DNA of 64,000 bases from Bordetella parapertussis (lineage in GTDB: Bacteria; Pseudomonadota; Gammaproteobacteria; Burkholderiales; Burkholderiaceae_B): NCBI GenBank assembly GCA_945895265.1, contig CAMDEF010000003.1:104587-168586 (forward strand), given 5' to 3'. The notes beneath the pieces were generated by a model. The model ran no database searches, was not told where the DNA came from, and saw nothing but the letters and a program-made list of their open reading frames with translations. Position 1 is the first letter of the stretch. The number at the start of each line of letters is the position of its first letter. Positions 7,996-15,703 of the stretch are shown one piece after another. The position numbers and the translations under genes are program-made.

Positions 7996-9180
7996 TTAAA
8001 ATGAGCGAGGCATACCTAGCATGTGCTCACCAATGTACGAGAGCACCAAGTTAGTCGAGATGGGCGCGATCTGAAAGAGACGCGTCTCACGCCATTTACG
8101 TTCGACGTCATACTCTTTCGCATAGCCAAAACCGCCATGACATTGCAAGCAGGCTTCTGCCGCGTGCCAGGTTGCATCCGAGGCGAGCAGCTTGCCCATG
8201 TTGGCGTCGTCGCCGCAAGGCAGGCCCGCATCAAACAGCGCAGCCGCGCGACGCAAGACCAAATCAGCCGCGTCAGTTTCGGCATGTGCGCGTGCAATCG
8301 GAAACTGCACCGCTTGATTTTGACCGATTGGACGATCAAAGACACGACGCTCGTTGACATAGGCGACGGCTGTTTTCGTAAACCAGCGAGCATCGCCAAT
8401 CGCTTCGGCAGACACCAAAATACGTTCGGCATTCATGCCGTCAAGAATGTATTTAAAGCCTTTGCCTTCTTCGCCGATCAGGCAGTCAGCAGGTATCTTC
8501 AAATTATCAAAAAAGACTTCGGTGGCATGATGATTGATCATCGCCTTCAGTGGGCGAATTTCAAGCCCCTTGCCCAGACCGTCACGAATATCTAACAAAA
8601 AGACTGACAGGCCATCGCTTTTCTTTTTGCATTGATCGACAGGTGTGGTGCGCGCCAACAGCAGCATCAAGTCAGAATGCAAAGCACGTGACGTCCAGAC
8701 CTTTTGCCCATTGATCACGTAGTGATCTCCTTGACGTTCGGCGCGAGTCTTCAGCTTGGTTGTATCAGTGCCGGTGGTGGGTTCGGTGACACCAAAGGCT
8801 TGTAAGCGCACTTTGCCAGCAGCGATATCGGGTAGGTATTTTTTCTTTTGAGCCTCGCTGCCATGGCGCATCACTGTACCCATGGTGTACATCTGCGCAT
8901 GACAGGCGCCTGCGTTACAGCCTGATTCATGAATCGTTTCAAGAATCACCATGGCCGCGCGCAACGGCATGCCGCTGCCACCGTACTCTTCAGGGATCAG
9001 CGCGCCCAAGTAACCCGAAGCGGTGAGTGCCTGGACAAACTCTGTGGGATATGCAAGTTTTTCTTCCAGACCGCGCCAGTATGACCCAGGAAAATCTGCA
9101 CAAACGCGTTTCACGCCCTCGCGAATCTCTGGGTAATCCAAGCCGGTGTCGATGGTGAGTGAGTGGGTTGTTTGAGTCAT
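7996..9180 (-). CDS. Acyl-CoA dehydrogenase family flavoprotein
   Basis: 394 residues with the three-domain ACAD layout. Helical N-terminus; FAD-binding FGVTEPTTGTDTTKLKTRAERQGDHYV (about 133-159) and GQKVWTSRALHSDLML; C-terminal HGGFGYAKEYDVERKWRETRLFQI. ACADs introduce an alpha,beta double bond into acyl-CoA esters and pass electrons to ETF. Where most members have the catalytic Glu in a QIYEGT motif, this protein reads QIAPISTN, so the usual base is absent and may be supplied elsewhere. Neighbouring enoyl-CoA hydratase and CoA-transferase genes support acyl-CoA catabolism. The 200-bp gap in front of it holds an octamer array. Confidence 0.9.
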   Translation of the reverse strand: MTQTTHSLTIDTGLDYPEIREGVKRVCADFPGSYWRGLEEKLAYPTEFVQALTASGYLGALIPEEYGGSGMPLRAAMVILETIHESGCNAGACHAQMYTMGTVMRHGSEAQKKKYLPDIAAGKVRLQAFGVTEPTTGTDTTKLKTRAERQGDHYVINGQKVWTSRALHSDLMLLLARTTPVDQCKKKSDGLSVFLLDIRDGLGKGLEIRPLKAMINHHATEVFFDNLKIPADCLIGEEGKGFKYILDGMNAERILVSAEAIGDARWFTKTAVAYVNERRVFDRPIGQNQAVQFPIARAHAETDAADLVLRRAAALFDAGLPCGDDANMGKLLASDATWHAAEACLQCHGGFGYAKEYDVERKWRETRLFQIAPISTNLVLSYIGEHMLGMPRSF

Positions 9181-9223
9181 GTTAGGTGCTCCGTATCAAA
9201 ATTATTATTTGCTGTGCTGTTCA

Positions 9224-9311
9224 TTCTTTATTTCTTTATTTCTTTATTTCTTTATTTCTTTATTTCTTTATTTCTTTATTTCTTTATTTCTTTATTTCTT
9301 TATTTCTTTAT
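9224..9311. repeat. Octamer tandem repeat, 11 perfect units
   Basis: Eleven uninterrupted copies of TTCTTTAT fill 9224-9311, followed by two decayed units (TTTGTTAT, TTTGTTAA). The array lies in the 200-bp gap between two minus-strand genes, immediately upstream of the acyl-CoA dehydrogenase start at 9180. On the minus strand it reads as an A-rich purine tract. Eight is not a multiple of three, and no credible gene spans it. It may act as a length-variable spacer of the promoter or leader. Confidence 0.97.
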
Positions 9312-9380
9312 TTTGTTATTTTGTTAAATTTTTGCCGCGCTCACCGCTGGGTCGATAGCGGCGCGCAGCGTTGACTTCAT

Positions 9381-10181
9381 TTAACACCCTTTGAAAATCG
9401 CTTTACGTTTTTCATTAAAGGCCGCGATCCCTTCCATGCGATCTTCAGTACCAATCAAATGATTGTATGCCTCAATCTCAAATCTGAAGGCTGTCCGCAG
9501 CTCCATTTGACCTCCAAAGCGTACGGATTTTTTGATCTGACGAACGGATAGTGGAGCATTGCTGGCAATGGCTTCGGCTGTTTCAAGTGCGCGAGGCAAG
9601 ACGTCAGCTGGCTCGAGTACGGCATTGACCAAGCCATACTCGTTGGCCTGTTGTGCGTTAAAAGGCTTGCCAGTCATCAGGATTTCTTTGGCGCGGCGCT
9701 CGCCAATCGCACGCGGCAGGTTTTGCGTACCGCCCGCACCAGGCATGATGCCCAGCGTGACTTCGGTTAACGCAAAGCGCGCAGCGTTGCTTGCATAAAT
9801 AAAATCGCACGACAAAGCCATTTCAAGGCCGCCCGCATAGGCGTGTCCGTTGACCGCAGCAATCACTGGCACGGGCAAATCCACCAGAGTCCAGTACATC
9901 CGCTCAAACAGTTCGTGTTGCAGTGTCCATTGCTTTTTCGTCATGCCGTTGCGCTCTTTCAAATCGCCACCGGCACAAAATATTTTTTCTCCGGCGCCGG
10001 TTAAGACGACGCAGCGAATATCACCCGCGTCAGCGGTTAAGCGGTTCCAGAGATCCAACATGTCGTGGCCCATCTGGGTATTAACGGCATTGCCCACTTG
10101 TGGACGATTGATCGTGACTTTCAAGACATGCGCGCCGATCACTTCTGTGGCAATTGTCTCGTAGTTTGGTATGGCAGTCAT
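9381..10181 (-). CDS. Enoyl-CoA hydratase/isomerase family protein
   Basis: 266 residues of the crotonase fold. The oxyanion-hole segments are GEKIFCAGGDLKERNG (about 67-82) and AVNGHAYAGGLEMALSCDF (about 109-127). The active-site acid region is ALTEVTLGIMPGAGGTQNLPRAIG. It hydrates trans-2-enoyl-CoA to 3-hydroxyacyl-CoA or performs a related reaction. The ATG overlaps the stop of the CoA-transferase (ATGA at 10178-10181), so the two are translationally coupled. With the acyl-CoA dehydrogenase downstream this gives a plausible chain of CoA activation, oxidation and hydration of a carboxylic acid. The exact substrate is unknown. Confidence 0.92.
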   Translation of the reverse strand: MTAIPNYETIATEVIGAHVLKVTINRPQVGNAVNTQMGHDMLDLWNRLTADAGDIRCVVLTGAGEKIFCAGGDLKERNGMTKKQWTLQHELFERMYWTLVDLPVPVIAAVNGHAYAGGLEMALSCDFIYASNAARFALTEVTLGIMPGAGGTQNLPRAIGERRAKEILMTGKPFNAQQANEYGLVNAVLEPADVLPRALETAEAIASNAPLSVRQIKKSVRFGGQMELRTAFRFEIEAYNHLIGTEDRMEGIAAFNEKRKAIFKGC

Positions 10182-11344
10182 GGGGTTTTCCTTTTTAATA
10201 ACAGAGCGGTATGTTCACCAAGTTTTGGAGGTGGCGCAAGTGGTTTTGGACGTACGCCATCGAAGCTAATTGGCAGGCCAAGAAACCGCATGCCGGTGCC
10301 AGGTACGTCTTGAACCAAGCCAAGCGCCTCGGTTTGCGGGTGGGCCAGCATCTGGGCCAAGTCATTGACCGGAGCGCAGGGTACCCCTGCGGCCTCTAGT
10401 AGAGCCGTCCAATGGGCAGTCGTTTGAGTGGCAACGATTACTTCGATCATCCCATAGAGCTCAGTCTGGTTGTCTACGCGTTTGGGATTATCGACAAAGC
10501 GAGAGTCGTCAAGCCATTCGGGGCGCCCCAAGACTTTAGCAAGCGACTTAAACAAGCTGTCGCTGCCTGCCGCAATCACGATCTCGCCATCGCTGGTGAG
10601 GTAACCTTTGTAGGGCACGATGCCCGGTGCACCAGAGCCTTGCTTGCCTGCTAATTGGCCTGATGCTAGGTATTGAGATGCAAGTAAAGACACCCAGCTC
10701 GTGGCGGTCTCGAATAACGAGACATCAATGATGCGACCCACGCCCGACACTTGACGCTCATAGAGCGCAGTCAGAATACCGATAATGCCCCACATGCCCG
10801 TGCCCATGTCGACAATCGAGGCACCCACGCGCACCGCTGGGCGCCCGGGCTCTCCGGTGGTGCTCATAATGCCGCCAAACGCCTGCATGAGTGGGTCGTA
10901 CCCTGGGCGCGTCTTGAGCGGCCCTTCGCGACCAAAAGCCCCTAAGCTGCAATAAATCAGGCGTGGTTGGCGAGCGAGCAGACTTTTACCGTCTAGCCCC
11001 AGCTGTTCGACGTGACCCGGACGCAGGTTTTGTATGACGATATCCGCCTCGTTGCAAATGAAGTCTTTGAGTGCGGTGATTTGCTCTGGGTCGCGTAGTT
11101 CACAGACCACAGACTGCTTGTTACGGTTCAACGATTGGAAAAAAGCCGAGGCACCCTCCCAGAAAGGAGGCCCCCAACGACGCGCGTCGTCTCCGTCGGC
11201 CTTCTCAATTTTGATGACGCGAGCCCCCAGTTCACTTAGGATTTGCCCGGCAAAGGGTGCTGCGACGCTATGGCCGAGTTCGATGACGGTGAGTCCGGCA
11301 AACGGGCCAACAGGGGGGGGCGAAGATTGAGTTGTCTCTGTCAT
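10178..11344 (-). CDS. Class III (CaiB/BaiF) CoA-transferase
   Basis: 388 residues from the ATG at 11344; a TTG nine bases earlier is also possible. N-terminal AGLTVIELGHSVAAPFAGQILSELGARVIKIE is the diagnostic CaiB/BaiF start. The catalytic Asp region follows as RPGYDPLMQAFGGIMSTTG, then RVGASIVDMGTGMWG. The enzyme moves CoA between a donor such as succinyl-CoA and an acceptor acid through an aspartyl-anhydride intermediate. As the first gene before the hydratase and dehydrogenase it probably activates the acid that those enzymes process. Two hairpins and about 210 bp separate it from the next gene upstream. Confidence 0.92.
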   Translation of the reverse strand: MTETTQSSPPPVGPFAGLTVIELGHSVAAPFAGQILSELGARVIKIEKADGDDARRWGPPFWEGASAFFQSLNRNKQSVVCELRDPEQITALKDFICNEADIVIQNLRPGHVEQLGLDGKSLLARQPRLIYCSLGAFGREGPLKTRPGYDPLMQAFGGIMSTTGEPGRPAVRVGASIVDMGTGMWGIIGILTALYERQVSGVGRIIDVSLFETATSWVSLLASQYLASGQLAGKQGSGAPGIVPYKGYLTSDGEIVIAAGSDSLFKSLAKVLGRPEWLDDSRFVDNPKRVDNQTELYGMIEVIVATQTTAHWTALLEAAGVPCAPVNDLAQMLAHPQTEALGLVQDVPGTGMRFLGLPISFDGVRPKPLAPPPKLGEHTALLLKRKTP

Positions 11345-11365
11345 TTTTATCAATTATCAGGTGGG

Positions 11366-11391
11366 TATCCCGTCGTGACTCTGACGGGATA
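11366..11391. other. Stem-loop in the leader of the CoA-transferase gene
   Basis: TATCCCGTC (11366-11374) pairs perfectly with GACGGGATA (11383-11391) around an 8-nt loop. It lies 21 nt upstream of the CoA-transferase ATG on the minus strand. It could be part of the leader or a second terminator for the TerC unit. Confidence 0.45.
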
Positions 11392-11461
11392 ACAAATCAG
11401 ACTAACTTTTTGACTGAGGTCGACCCAAAGTACGGGTCGTTGATCGGTTCAGGTCGAACAA

Positions 11462-11493
11462 AGGCTCAGGCTCTCAAAAGAGAGCCTGAGCCT
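11462..11493 (-). terminator. Strong hairpin downstream of the TerC/hypothetical pair
   Basis: AGGCTCAGGCTCTC (11462-11475) and GAGAGCCTGAGCCT (11480-11493) form a perfect 14-bp stem with an AAAA loop. It stands 72 nt beyond the stop of the minus-strand 147-residue gene and is followed on that strand by TTTGTTC, a short U-rich run. A smaller perfect hairpin, CCTTCGC-CGAA-GCGAAGG, is at 11524-11541 between the stop and this one. Termination of the TerC transcript is the likely job. Confidence 0.65.
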
Positions 11494-11565
11494 GTCAATC
11501 ATAGTTGGAAATTCGAATTCTTACCTTCGCCGAAGCGAAGGGGCATTCGTGAGGACTAAAAAATG

Positions 11566-12009
11566 TTAATCGGCTGCTAGCGCCAAAATGGCAGTGGTGG
11601 CCGCGACTCCCATCGCTCTTGTCGCCAGATCGGGCTGAGATTGTTGTCCTTCAACCAGAGGTTCTGGGGTCTGTGCCAGTTTTGGTCTGCGGGCATCAAG
11701 CACCCGGGCCCCCAAAAACTCACCTTGAAGCTGTTTGGTGATATTGATCAAGGGGCCAAAGGCGACACGATGAACGAACTGATGGCCCTCGGGGGTGAAG
11801 GCCTGAGAGATTTCAGTGCAAGTATTCTCTGACCACTGTGTTTGCCATTTTTTACGGGCACCGCCTGAAATCCATCTTGAAATATGGCGGTTCAGCTTTG
11901 GGGGGCAGCCAACCAGCACGCATTTTGTGGGCTGACGTGCATCAATCATCGTAGCCAGTTGATTGCGGGCGTATTCAGAATCATTGATATAAACGATAAA
12001 GGTTTCCAT
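11566..12009 (-). CDS. Conserved hypothetical protein paired with TerC
   Basis: 147 residues, starting METFIVYINDSEYARNQLATMI. The first 35 residues look like a beta-alpha-beta start (FIVYIND, KCVLVGCPP) that recalls universal-stress-like or Rossmann-type folds, but I do not recognise a defined domain. The C-terminus ends in a short hydrophobic stretch (GVAATTAILALAAD). It starts 20 nt after the TerC gene on the same strand and precedes the hairpin at 11462-11493, so it should share the manganese-riboswitch-controlled transcript. A role linked to TerC-dependent metal handling is inference from position only. Confidence 0.6.
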   Translation of the reverse strand: METFIVYINDSEYARNQLATMIDARQPTKCVLVGCPPKLNRHISRWISGGARKKWQTQWSENTCTEISQAFTPEGHQFVHRVAFGPLINITKQLQGEFLGARVLDARRPKLAQTPEPLVEGQQSQPDLATRAMGVAATTAILALAAD

Positions 12010-12029
12010 GTGACAATCTCCTAGGTTTT

Positions 12030-12749
12030 TTAATTGGCGAGTGTTGTTGAAGAGTGTGTGTTGCTGCCGGTAACTGATTTGCGCGCTGCGACCCTACCTA
12101 CAATGAGCACGAGCGCGATTGCGACCACATAGGTTGCCCAACGCGCGATTTCGTTGATGCGAGCGGTGCCGTCAAAAATCGGGTCGAGTAGTTTCTCGTC
12201 AGTGATCATTTTGGCTGCTGTAAAGGCGAGAACCGCAGCGCCAATATTGATGATGACGGGCCAACGCTCAACCAGTTTTAGTACGAGCGTGCTGCCAAAC
12301 ACAACGATTGGAACGCTGATGAGCAAACCGATCACAACAAGATCAAACGAGCCTTGCGCAGCGCCAGCGACACCAAGAACGTTGTCAATGCCCATTAAGG
12401 CATCGGCCACGATGATGGTTTTCATGGCACCCCAAAAAGAGGTGACGCGAATGTCGTGCTCTTTGTCATCTCCGGTATCGAGAATCAATTTGCAGGCAAT
12501 CCAAAGAAGCCCGAGCCCGCCGATCAGCATGAGACCGGGGATTTTGAGCAGCCATACAACGACAACGGTCAGGCTAGAGCGAACGACAATTGCCCCAACG
12601 GTGCCAAACCAGATGGCTTTCTTTTGTAGAGCAGGGGGGAGTTTGCGAGCAGCCAGCGCAATCACAATTGCGTTGTCGCCCGCGAGTACAAGGTCAATTA
12701 AAATAATGGCGAGCAGCGCCGACCACCAGGAGGAGGAAAATAGTTCCAT
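12030..12749 (-). CDS. TerC/YjbE family integral membrane protein, probable Mn2+ exporter
   Basis: 239 residues with about seven hydrophobic helices. Two conserved acidic membrane motifs are visible: LIDLVLAGDNAIVIALAARKLP (about 18-39) and IIVADALMGIDNVLGVAGAA (about 112-131), as in TerC and YjbE-type proteins. Members of this family are associated with manganese efflux or metalation of exported proteins. The leader carries a yybP-ykoY aptamer, which senses Mn2+, supporting a manganese role strongly. A 147-residue partner follows 20 nt downstream. This short form lacks the CBS/CorC domains found in longer TerC proteins. Confidence 0.9.
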   Translation of the reverse strand: MELFSSSWWSALLAIILIDLVLAGDNAIVIALAARKLPPALQKKAIWFGTVGAIVVRSSLTVVVVWLLKIPGLMLIGGLGLLWIACKLILDTGDDKEHDIRVTSFWGAMKTIIVADALMGIDNVLGVAGAAQGSFDLVVIGLLISVPIVVFGSTLVLKLVERWPVIINIGAAVLAFTAAKMITDEKLLDPIFDGTARINEIARWATYVVAIALVLIVGRVAARKSVTGSNTHSSTTLAN

Positions 12750-12864
12750 TGTTCAAGCCTTAAAAGGACAATCAATCACAAGCTCAACAAAAAGTGAAAT
12801 GCCGCAGCACGCGTTGAAAAATCAACAGAACGCTTTTGACAAAACACGCCTTGTTAGGCCACTG

Positions 12865-13010
12865 ATCGAAGGTCTTGCTCGGCTTGTTATGGTTCAGTTA
12901 TGTGCCCGACAAGCCGGAAGCTTTCGCTTCGTAATGACGACTTGACGTGCCCTTTGTGAGATTAAATTCGAACCGGATCACAAAGAACTGGAGCTACTCC
13001 CCATCGAAAC
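12865..13010 (-). promoter_or_regulatory. yybP-ykoY (Mn2+) riboswitch in the TerC leader
   Basis: Read on the minus strand, the leader holds the hallmark GGGGAGTAGC (near 13002-12993) and, 120 nt on, AGCAAGACCTTCGAT. The outer stem pairs TCGATGG with CCTTCGA with one mismatch. Internal perfect helices are CTTTGTGA/TCACAAAG, GAAGC-GAAA-GCTTC, and CGGCTTGT/ACAAGCCG enclosing GGGCACA. This is the known layout of the manganese aptamer found upstream of TerC and MntP-type genes. A short GCCT-AACA-AGGC stem followed by GTGTTTTG, just past the aptamer, may be part of the expression platform. It ends about 115 nt before the TerC start. Confidence 0.87.
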
Positions 13011-13013
13011 TTT

Positions 13014-13043
13014 AATATACCTAAAAAAATTAAAAATGTACAA
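13014..13043 (-). promoter_or_regulatory. Sigma-70-like promoter for the riboswitch-TerC transcript
   Basis: Minus strand: TTGTAC (13043-13038) and TATATT (13019-13014) with an 18-nt spacer. The predicted start near 13007 coincides with the 5' side of the riboswitch outer stem, which supports the call. Derived by eye only. Confidence 0.55.
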
Positions 13044-13086
13044 ACAAAAGTACAAGGTAGGCAAATAAAAATTAAAAATGTGCAAA
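13027..13086. repeat. AT-rich 18-bp direct repeat upstream of the TerC promoter
   Basis: AAATTAAAAATGTACAAA at 13027-13044 recurs with one change (GTGCAAA) at 13069-13086, 42 bp apart, about four helical turns. The first copy overlaps the predicted -35 element, so binding of a regulator is conceivable. Confidence 0.45.
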
Positions 13087-13126
13087 ATTCAAACGGCTTC
13101 AAATATTATTGAACAAGCCGTTGTTG

Positions 13127-13852
13127 CTAGCGCAAAATCAGTTCGATCGTGGGTGGTTCATCCCAGATCCAGCCGCCATTGCGCTTGAAAATCTCAGGGA
13201 AATGCCCTGGCACAATCACATCGGTGCCTTCGCAGATCTTGGCAATTGAGCGCTTTGAGTCTTCTGGAGAGCCAAAGCACATGTCGCTCATTTGGGCTAA
13301 TACCTCTTTAGGATATTTGACCGCGTCGCCGGCCAAGACCACACGACGCCCGTCGGCCTGCGTGAAACGCAGTGCTTGCGAGCCGGTGGTATGACCCGGA
13401 ACCTCGAAGTGTTCAACGCCCGGTACGAGTTCGCCGCGCTTGGGCAACACACGGACATCAAACTCGGCGAGCAGTTCATGAATTTTCCAGGGGACGAACA
13501 GGTCATCTGGGTGCGGATTGCGTGCGTAGGTCAATTCGGTTTCACTGACGCAGACTTTAACGCCTTTGAATAAGTCCAGATTCTGACAATGGTCAAAATG
13601 TAGATGGGATAAAAACACCAAGTCGATATCCGTAGGCGCCAGCCCGCGCTCTTTGAGGCCTGCCAACAAGGCTTTGCGCACGCAATAGTGGCCGGTATCA
13701 AACAGAATACGAGTGCCGTCTGCTGCGGTGAGCAACGCCACATTGCAGAGCCCAAAAAAGCCCCCTTTGAAGCTTAAACTGTTTCCTTTCAGCAGTAATT
13801 CGTAGCGTGCGTTCAACTTTACTCTCCAAGTTTTTTGAATTTTTTTGGTCAC
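13127..13852 (-). CDS. Metallo-beta-lactamase-fold hydrolase (AHL-lactonase-like)
   Basis: 241 residues. The zinc motif is HLHFDHC (LSHLHFDHCQNLDLF, about 102-116), followed by the later ligands in FEVPGHTTGSQALRF, LAGDAVKYPKE and IVPGHFPEI. This set is typical of N-acyl-homoserine-lactonase-like MBL proteins, which open lactones or hydrolyse esters. No quorum-sensing genes are nearby, so lactone hydrolysis in a catabolic pathway is as likely. The gene is divergent from the TRAP operon across a 147-bp promoter gap. It differs in length and sequence from the two closely related MBL genes near 25 and 31 kb. Confidence 0.85.
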   Translation of the reverse strand: MTKKIQKTWRVKLNARYELLLKGNSLSFKGGFFGLCNVALLTAADGTRILFDTGHYCVRKALLAGLKERGLAPTDIDLVFLSHLHFDHCQNLDLFKGVKVCVSETELTYARNPHPDDLFVPWKIHELLAEFDVRVLPKRGELVPGVEHFEVPGHTTGSQALRFTQADGRRVVLAGDAVKYPKEVLAQMSDMCFGSPEDSKRSIAKICEGTDVIVPGHFPEIFKRNGGWIWDEPPTIELILR

Positions 13853-13999
13853 TTTTGACCATTAATCTTACTTCTTCGTTACTATGTTTTCCATCTGTAA
13901 TGTTGCAATGCCGCAGTCGCGGTCTGCGCCATTCAGGAGTAGTTTAGTTGTTACCCCTAAGTTGTCCTTTTAACCACTATCCTTTGCCCAGGAGACATC

Positions 14000-14992
14000 A
14001 TGTCCCGCTTACCTTTTATTCGCTTGGCTGCCGCCGTGGCCTGTGTTGGTTTGACCAGCTTGGCTCAGGCCCAAACCAAATGGGATTTGCCTTCGGCGTA
14101 TGCGCCGGCCAACTTCCATACTGAGAACCTTGAGTATTTTGCCAAACAAGTGGATGTTGCCACCGCAGGCAAGCTCAAAATTGTGGTGCACGCCAATGCG
14201 TCGTTGTTTAAAGCTCCAGAAATCAAGCGGGCCGTGCAGGGTGGTCAGGCTCAGTTAGGCGAGATTCTGCTGGTCAACTACGAAAATGAAAATCCGCTGT
14301 TCGGTATGGATGGCATGCCTAATTTGGTTGGCAATTATGCCCAAGCCAAAAGTCTTGACCAGGTACAGCGCCCGGCACTTGACAAATATTTAGAAGCTCA
14401 AGGGATGAAGATTCTATTTACGGTGCCTTGGAATCCGCAGGGGATCTATACCAAAAAGCCTGTGAACTCGGTCGCAGAGATGAAAGGTCTGAAATGGAGA
14501 TCGTATTCGCCTGTTACGGCCCGTCTGGCTGAGTTAATGAATATGGTTCCGGTCACGATTCAAGCCGCTGAGCTAAGCCAGGCGCTTGCCACGGGCGTGG
14601 TAGAAAGCTATTTGTCTTCGAGCATGACGGGCGTTGATACAAAAACGTATGAAAGCATGAAGTTTTGGTACGACTTTCAGGCCTTCATTCCAAAGAATGC
14701 TGTCATTGTGAGTTTGAAAGCCTTCAACGCTTTGGATAAAGCCACTCAAGACGCAGTCACGAAAGCTGCGGCTGAAGCCCAAACGCGTGGCTGGAAAACC
14801 AGCGAAGACAAAGAAGCTTCGTTGAAAAAAATCCTGACTGACAACGGCATGACCATTACGGTTCCGTCGGCCACTTTCTTAGCTGAATTCAACAAAATTG
14901 GCGCCACACTTTTGACTGACTGGGAAAAGAAATCCGGCGCTCAAGGCACCGCTTTGATTGCTGAGTATCGCAAACTTATATCTGCTAAGTAA
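14000..14992 (+). CDS. TRAP transporter substrate-binding protein (DctP family)
   Basis: 330 residues with a Sec signal peptide (RLAAAVACVGLTSLAQAQ; cleavage near residue 25). The mature protein has the DctP pattern: FHTENLEYFAKQVDVATAGKLKI, then WRSYSPVTARLAELMNMVPVTIQAAELSQALATGVVES, containing the region that in this family binds a carboxylate through an Arg. It captures an organic acid in the periplasm for the two permeases encoded next. GGAGACATC just before the ATG gives a good ribosome site. Flanking tartrate-dehydrogenase and lyase genes point to a hydroxy-dicarboxylate, but that is inference. Confidence 0.93.
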   Translation: MSRLPFIRLAAAVACVGLTSLAQAQTKWDLPSAYAPANFHTENLEYFAKQVDVATAGKLKIVVHANASLFKAPEIKRAVQGGQAQLGEILLVNYENENPLFGMDGMPNLVGNYAQAKSLDQVQRPALDKYLEAQGMKILFTVPWNPQGIYTKKPVNSVAEMKGLKWRSYSPVTARLAELMNMVPVTIQAAELSQALATGVVESYLSSSMTGVDTKTYESMKFWYDFQAFIPKNAVIVSLKAFNALDKATQDAVTKAAAEAQTRGWKTSEDKEASLKKILTDNGMTITVPSATFLAEFNKIGATLLTDWEKKSGAQGTALIAEYRKLISAK

Positions 14993-15032
14993 TTTTGTTT
15001 TTTGATTTTTTAGACCATAGTGATGTCGCCCC

Positions 15033-15566
15033 ATGAGAAAGTTTCTTGATACGTTGTACCTCGTGGCGGGCGGCATTGCCGCTCTGTGCGTGTGCGCGAT
15101 TTGCGCCTTGATGATTGGGCAAAGCGTGCTGCGCGAATTTGGTGTGAAGACAGGGGCCGTCAACGACGTTGTGGCCTGGTTGTGTGCCGCAGCAGCATTT
15201 TTAGCGATGGCGCATGCCTTTAAGCACGGCGATTTTGTGCGAGTCACCCTGCTGCTCGAAAAACTTGCACCCAAGCCGCGTCACCTTTTCGAATTGGTGT
15301 CGCTTGCCTGTGCCGCGGTTGCGGTGGGGTATCTGGCCTGGTCCGCTACCTTGTTTACCTACGAAAGCTATGTCTTTAAAGACGTTGCTGGCGGGCTCTT
15401 GCCCATGCCAATGTGGATCCCACAAATGTCTTTTCTGATCGGGGCCTGGTTATTTTTTATTGCTGTGGTCGACGAACTTGTCATTGTCGCGCGCGGTAAT
15501 CGCCCAACCTTTGTCGTTGCTGTTGAAGAGCGTCATGCGAAGGGTGACTTTTCTTCTGATGTCTAA
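15033..15566 (+). CDS. TRAP transporter small permease (DctQ family)
   Basis: 177 residues with four hydrophobic helices (about 8-30, 45-65, 88-108, 130-150), the DctQ topology. The motif LCAAAAFLAMAHAFKHGDFVRVTLL in the centre is typical of this subunit. It joins the large permease in the inner membrane to form the TRAP translocator. It starts 40 nt after the binding-protein gene in the same direction. Confidence 0.9.
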   Translation: MRKFLDTLYLVAGGIAALCVCAICALMIGQSVLREFGVKTGAVNDVVAWLCAAAAFLAMAHAFKHGDFVRVTLLLEKLAPKPRHLFELVSLACAAVAVGYLAWSATLFTYESYVFKDVAGGLLPMPMWIPQMSFLIGAWLFFIAVVDELVIVARGNRPTFVVAVEERHAKGDFSSDV

Positions 15567-15703
15567 CGTTTTTCGCGCGCTTGGCGTGTGACTGTTTAGG
15601 TAGAGGTAGCGGTCGCGCGTGGCCTTTTGGAAAGCTTTTGCGCCCTCGGGTAAGAGGCTGTCATGTTTTCCGACGTTTAGTCTGCAATTTTTAGAGATAC
15701 TTT

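Noticed and set aside
9186..9374. 62-codon plus-strand frame encoding FISLFLYF repeats
   Set aside because: It is only the translation of the octamer array, with no ribosome site or neighbour context.
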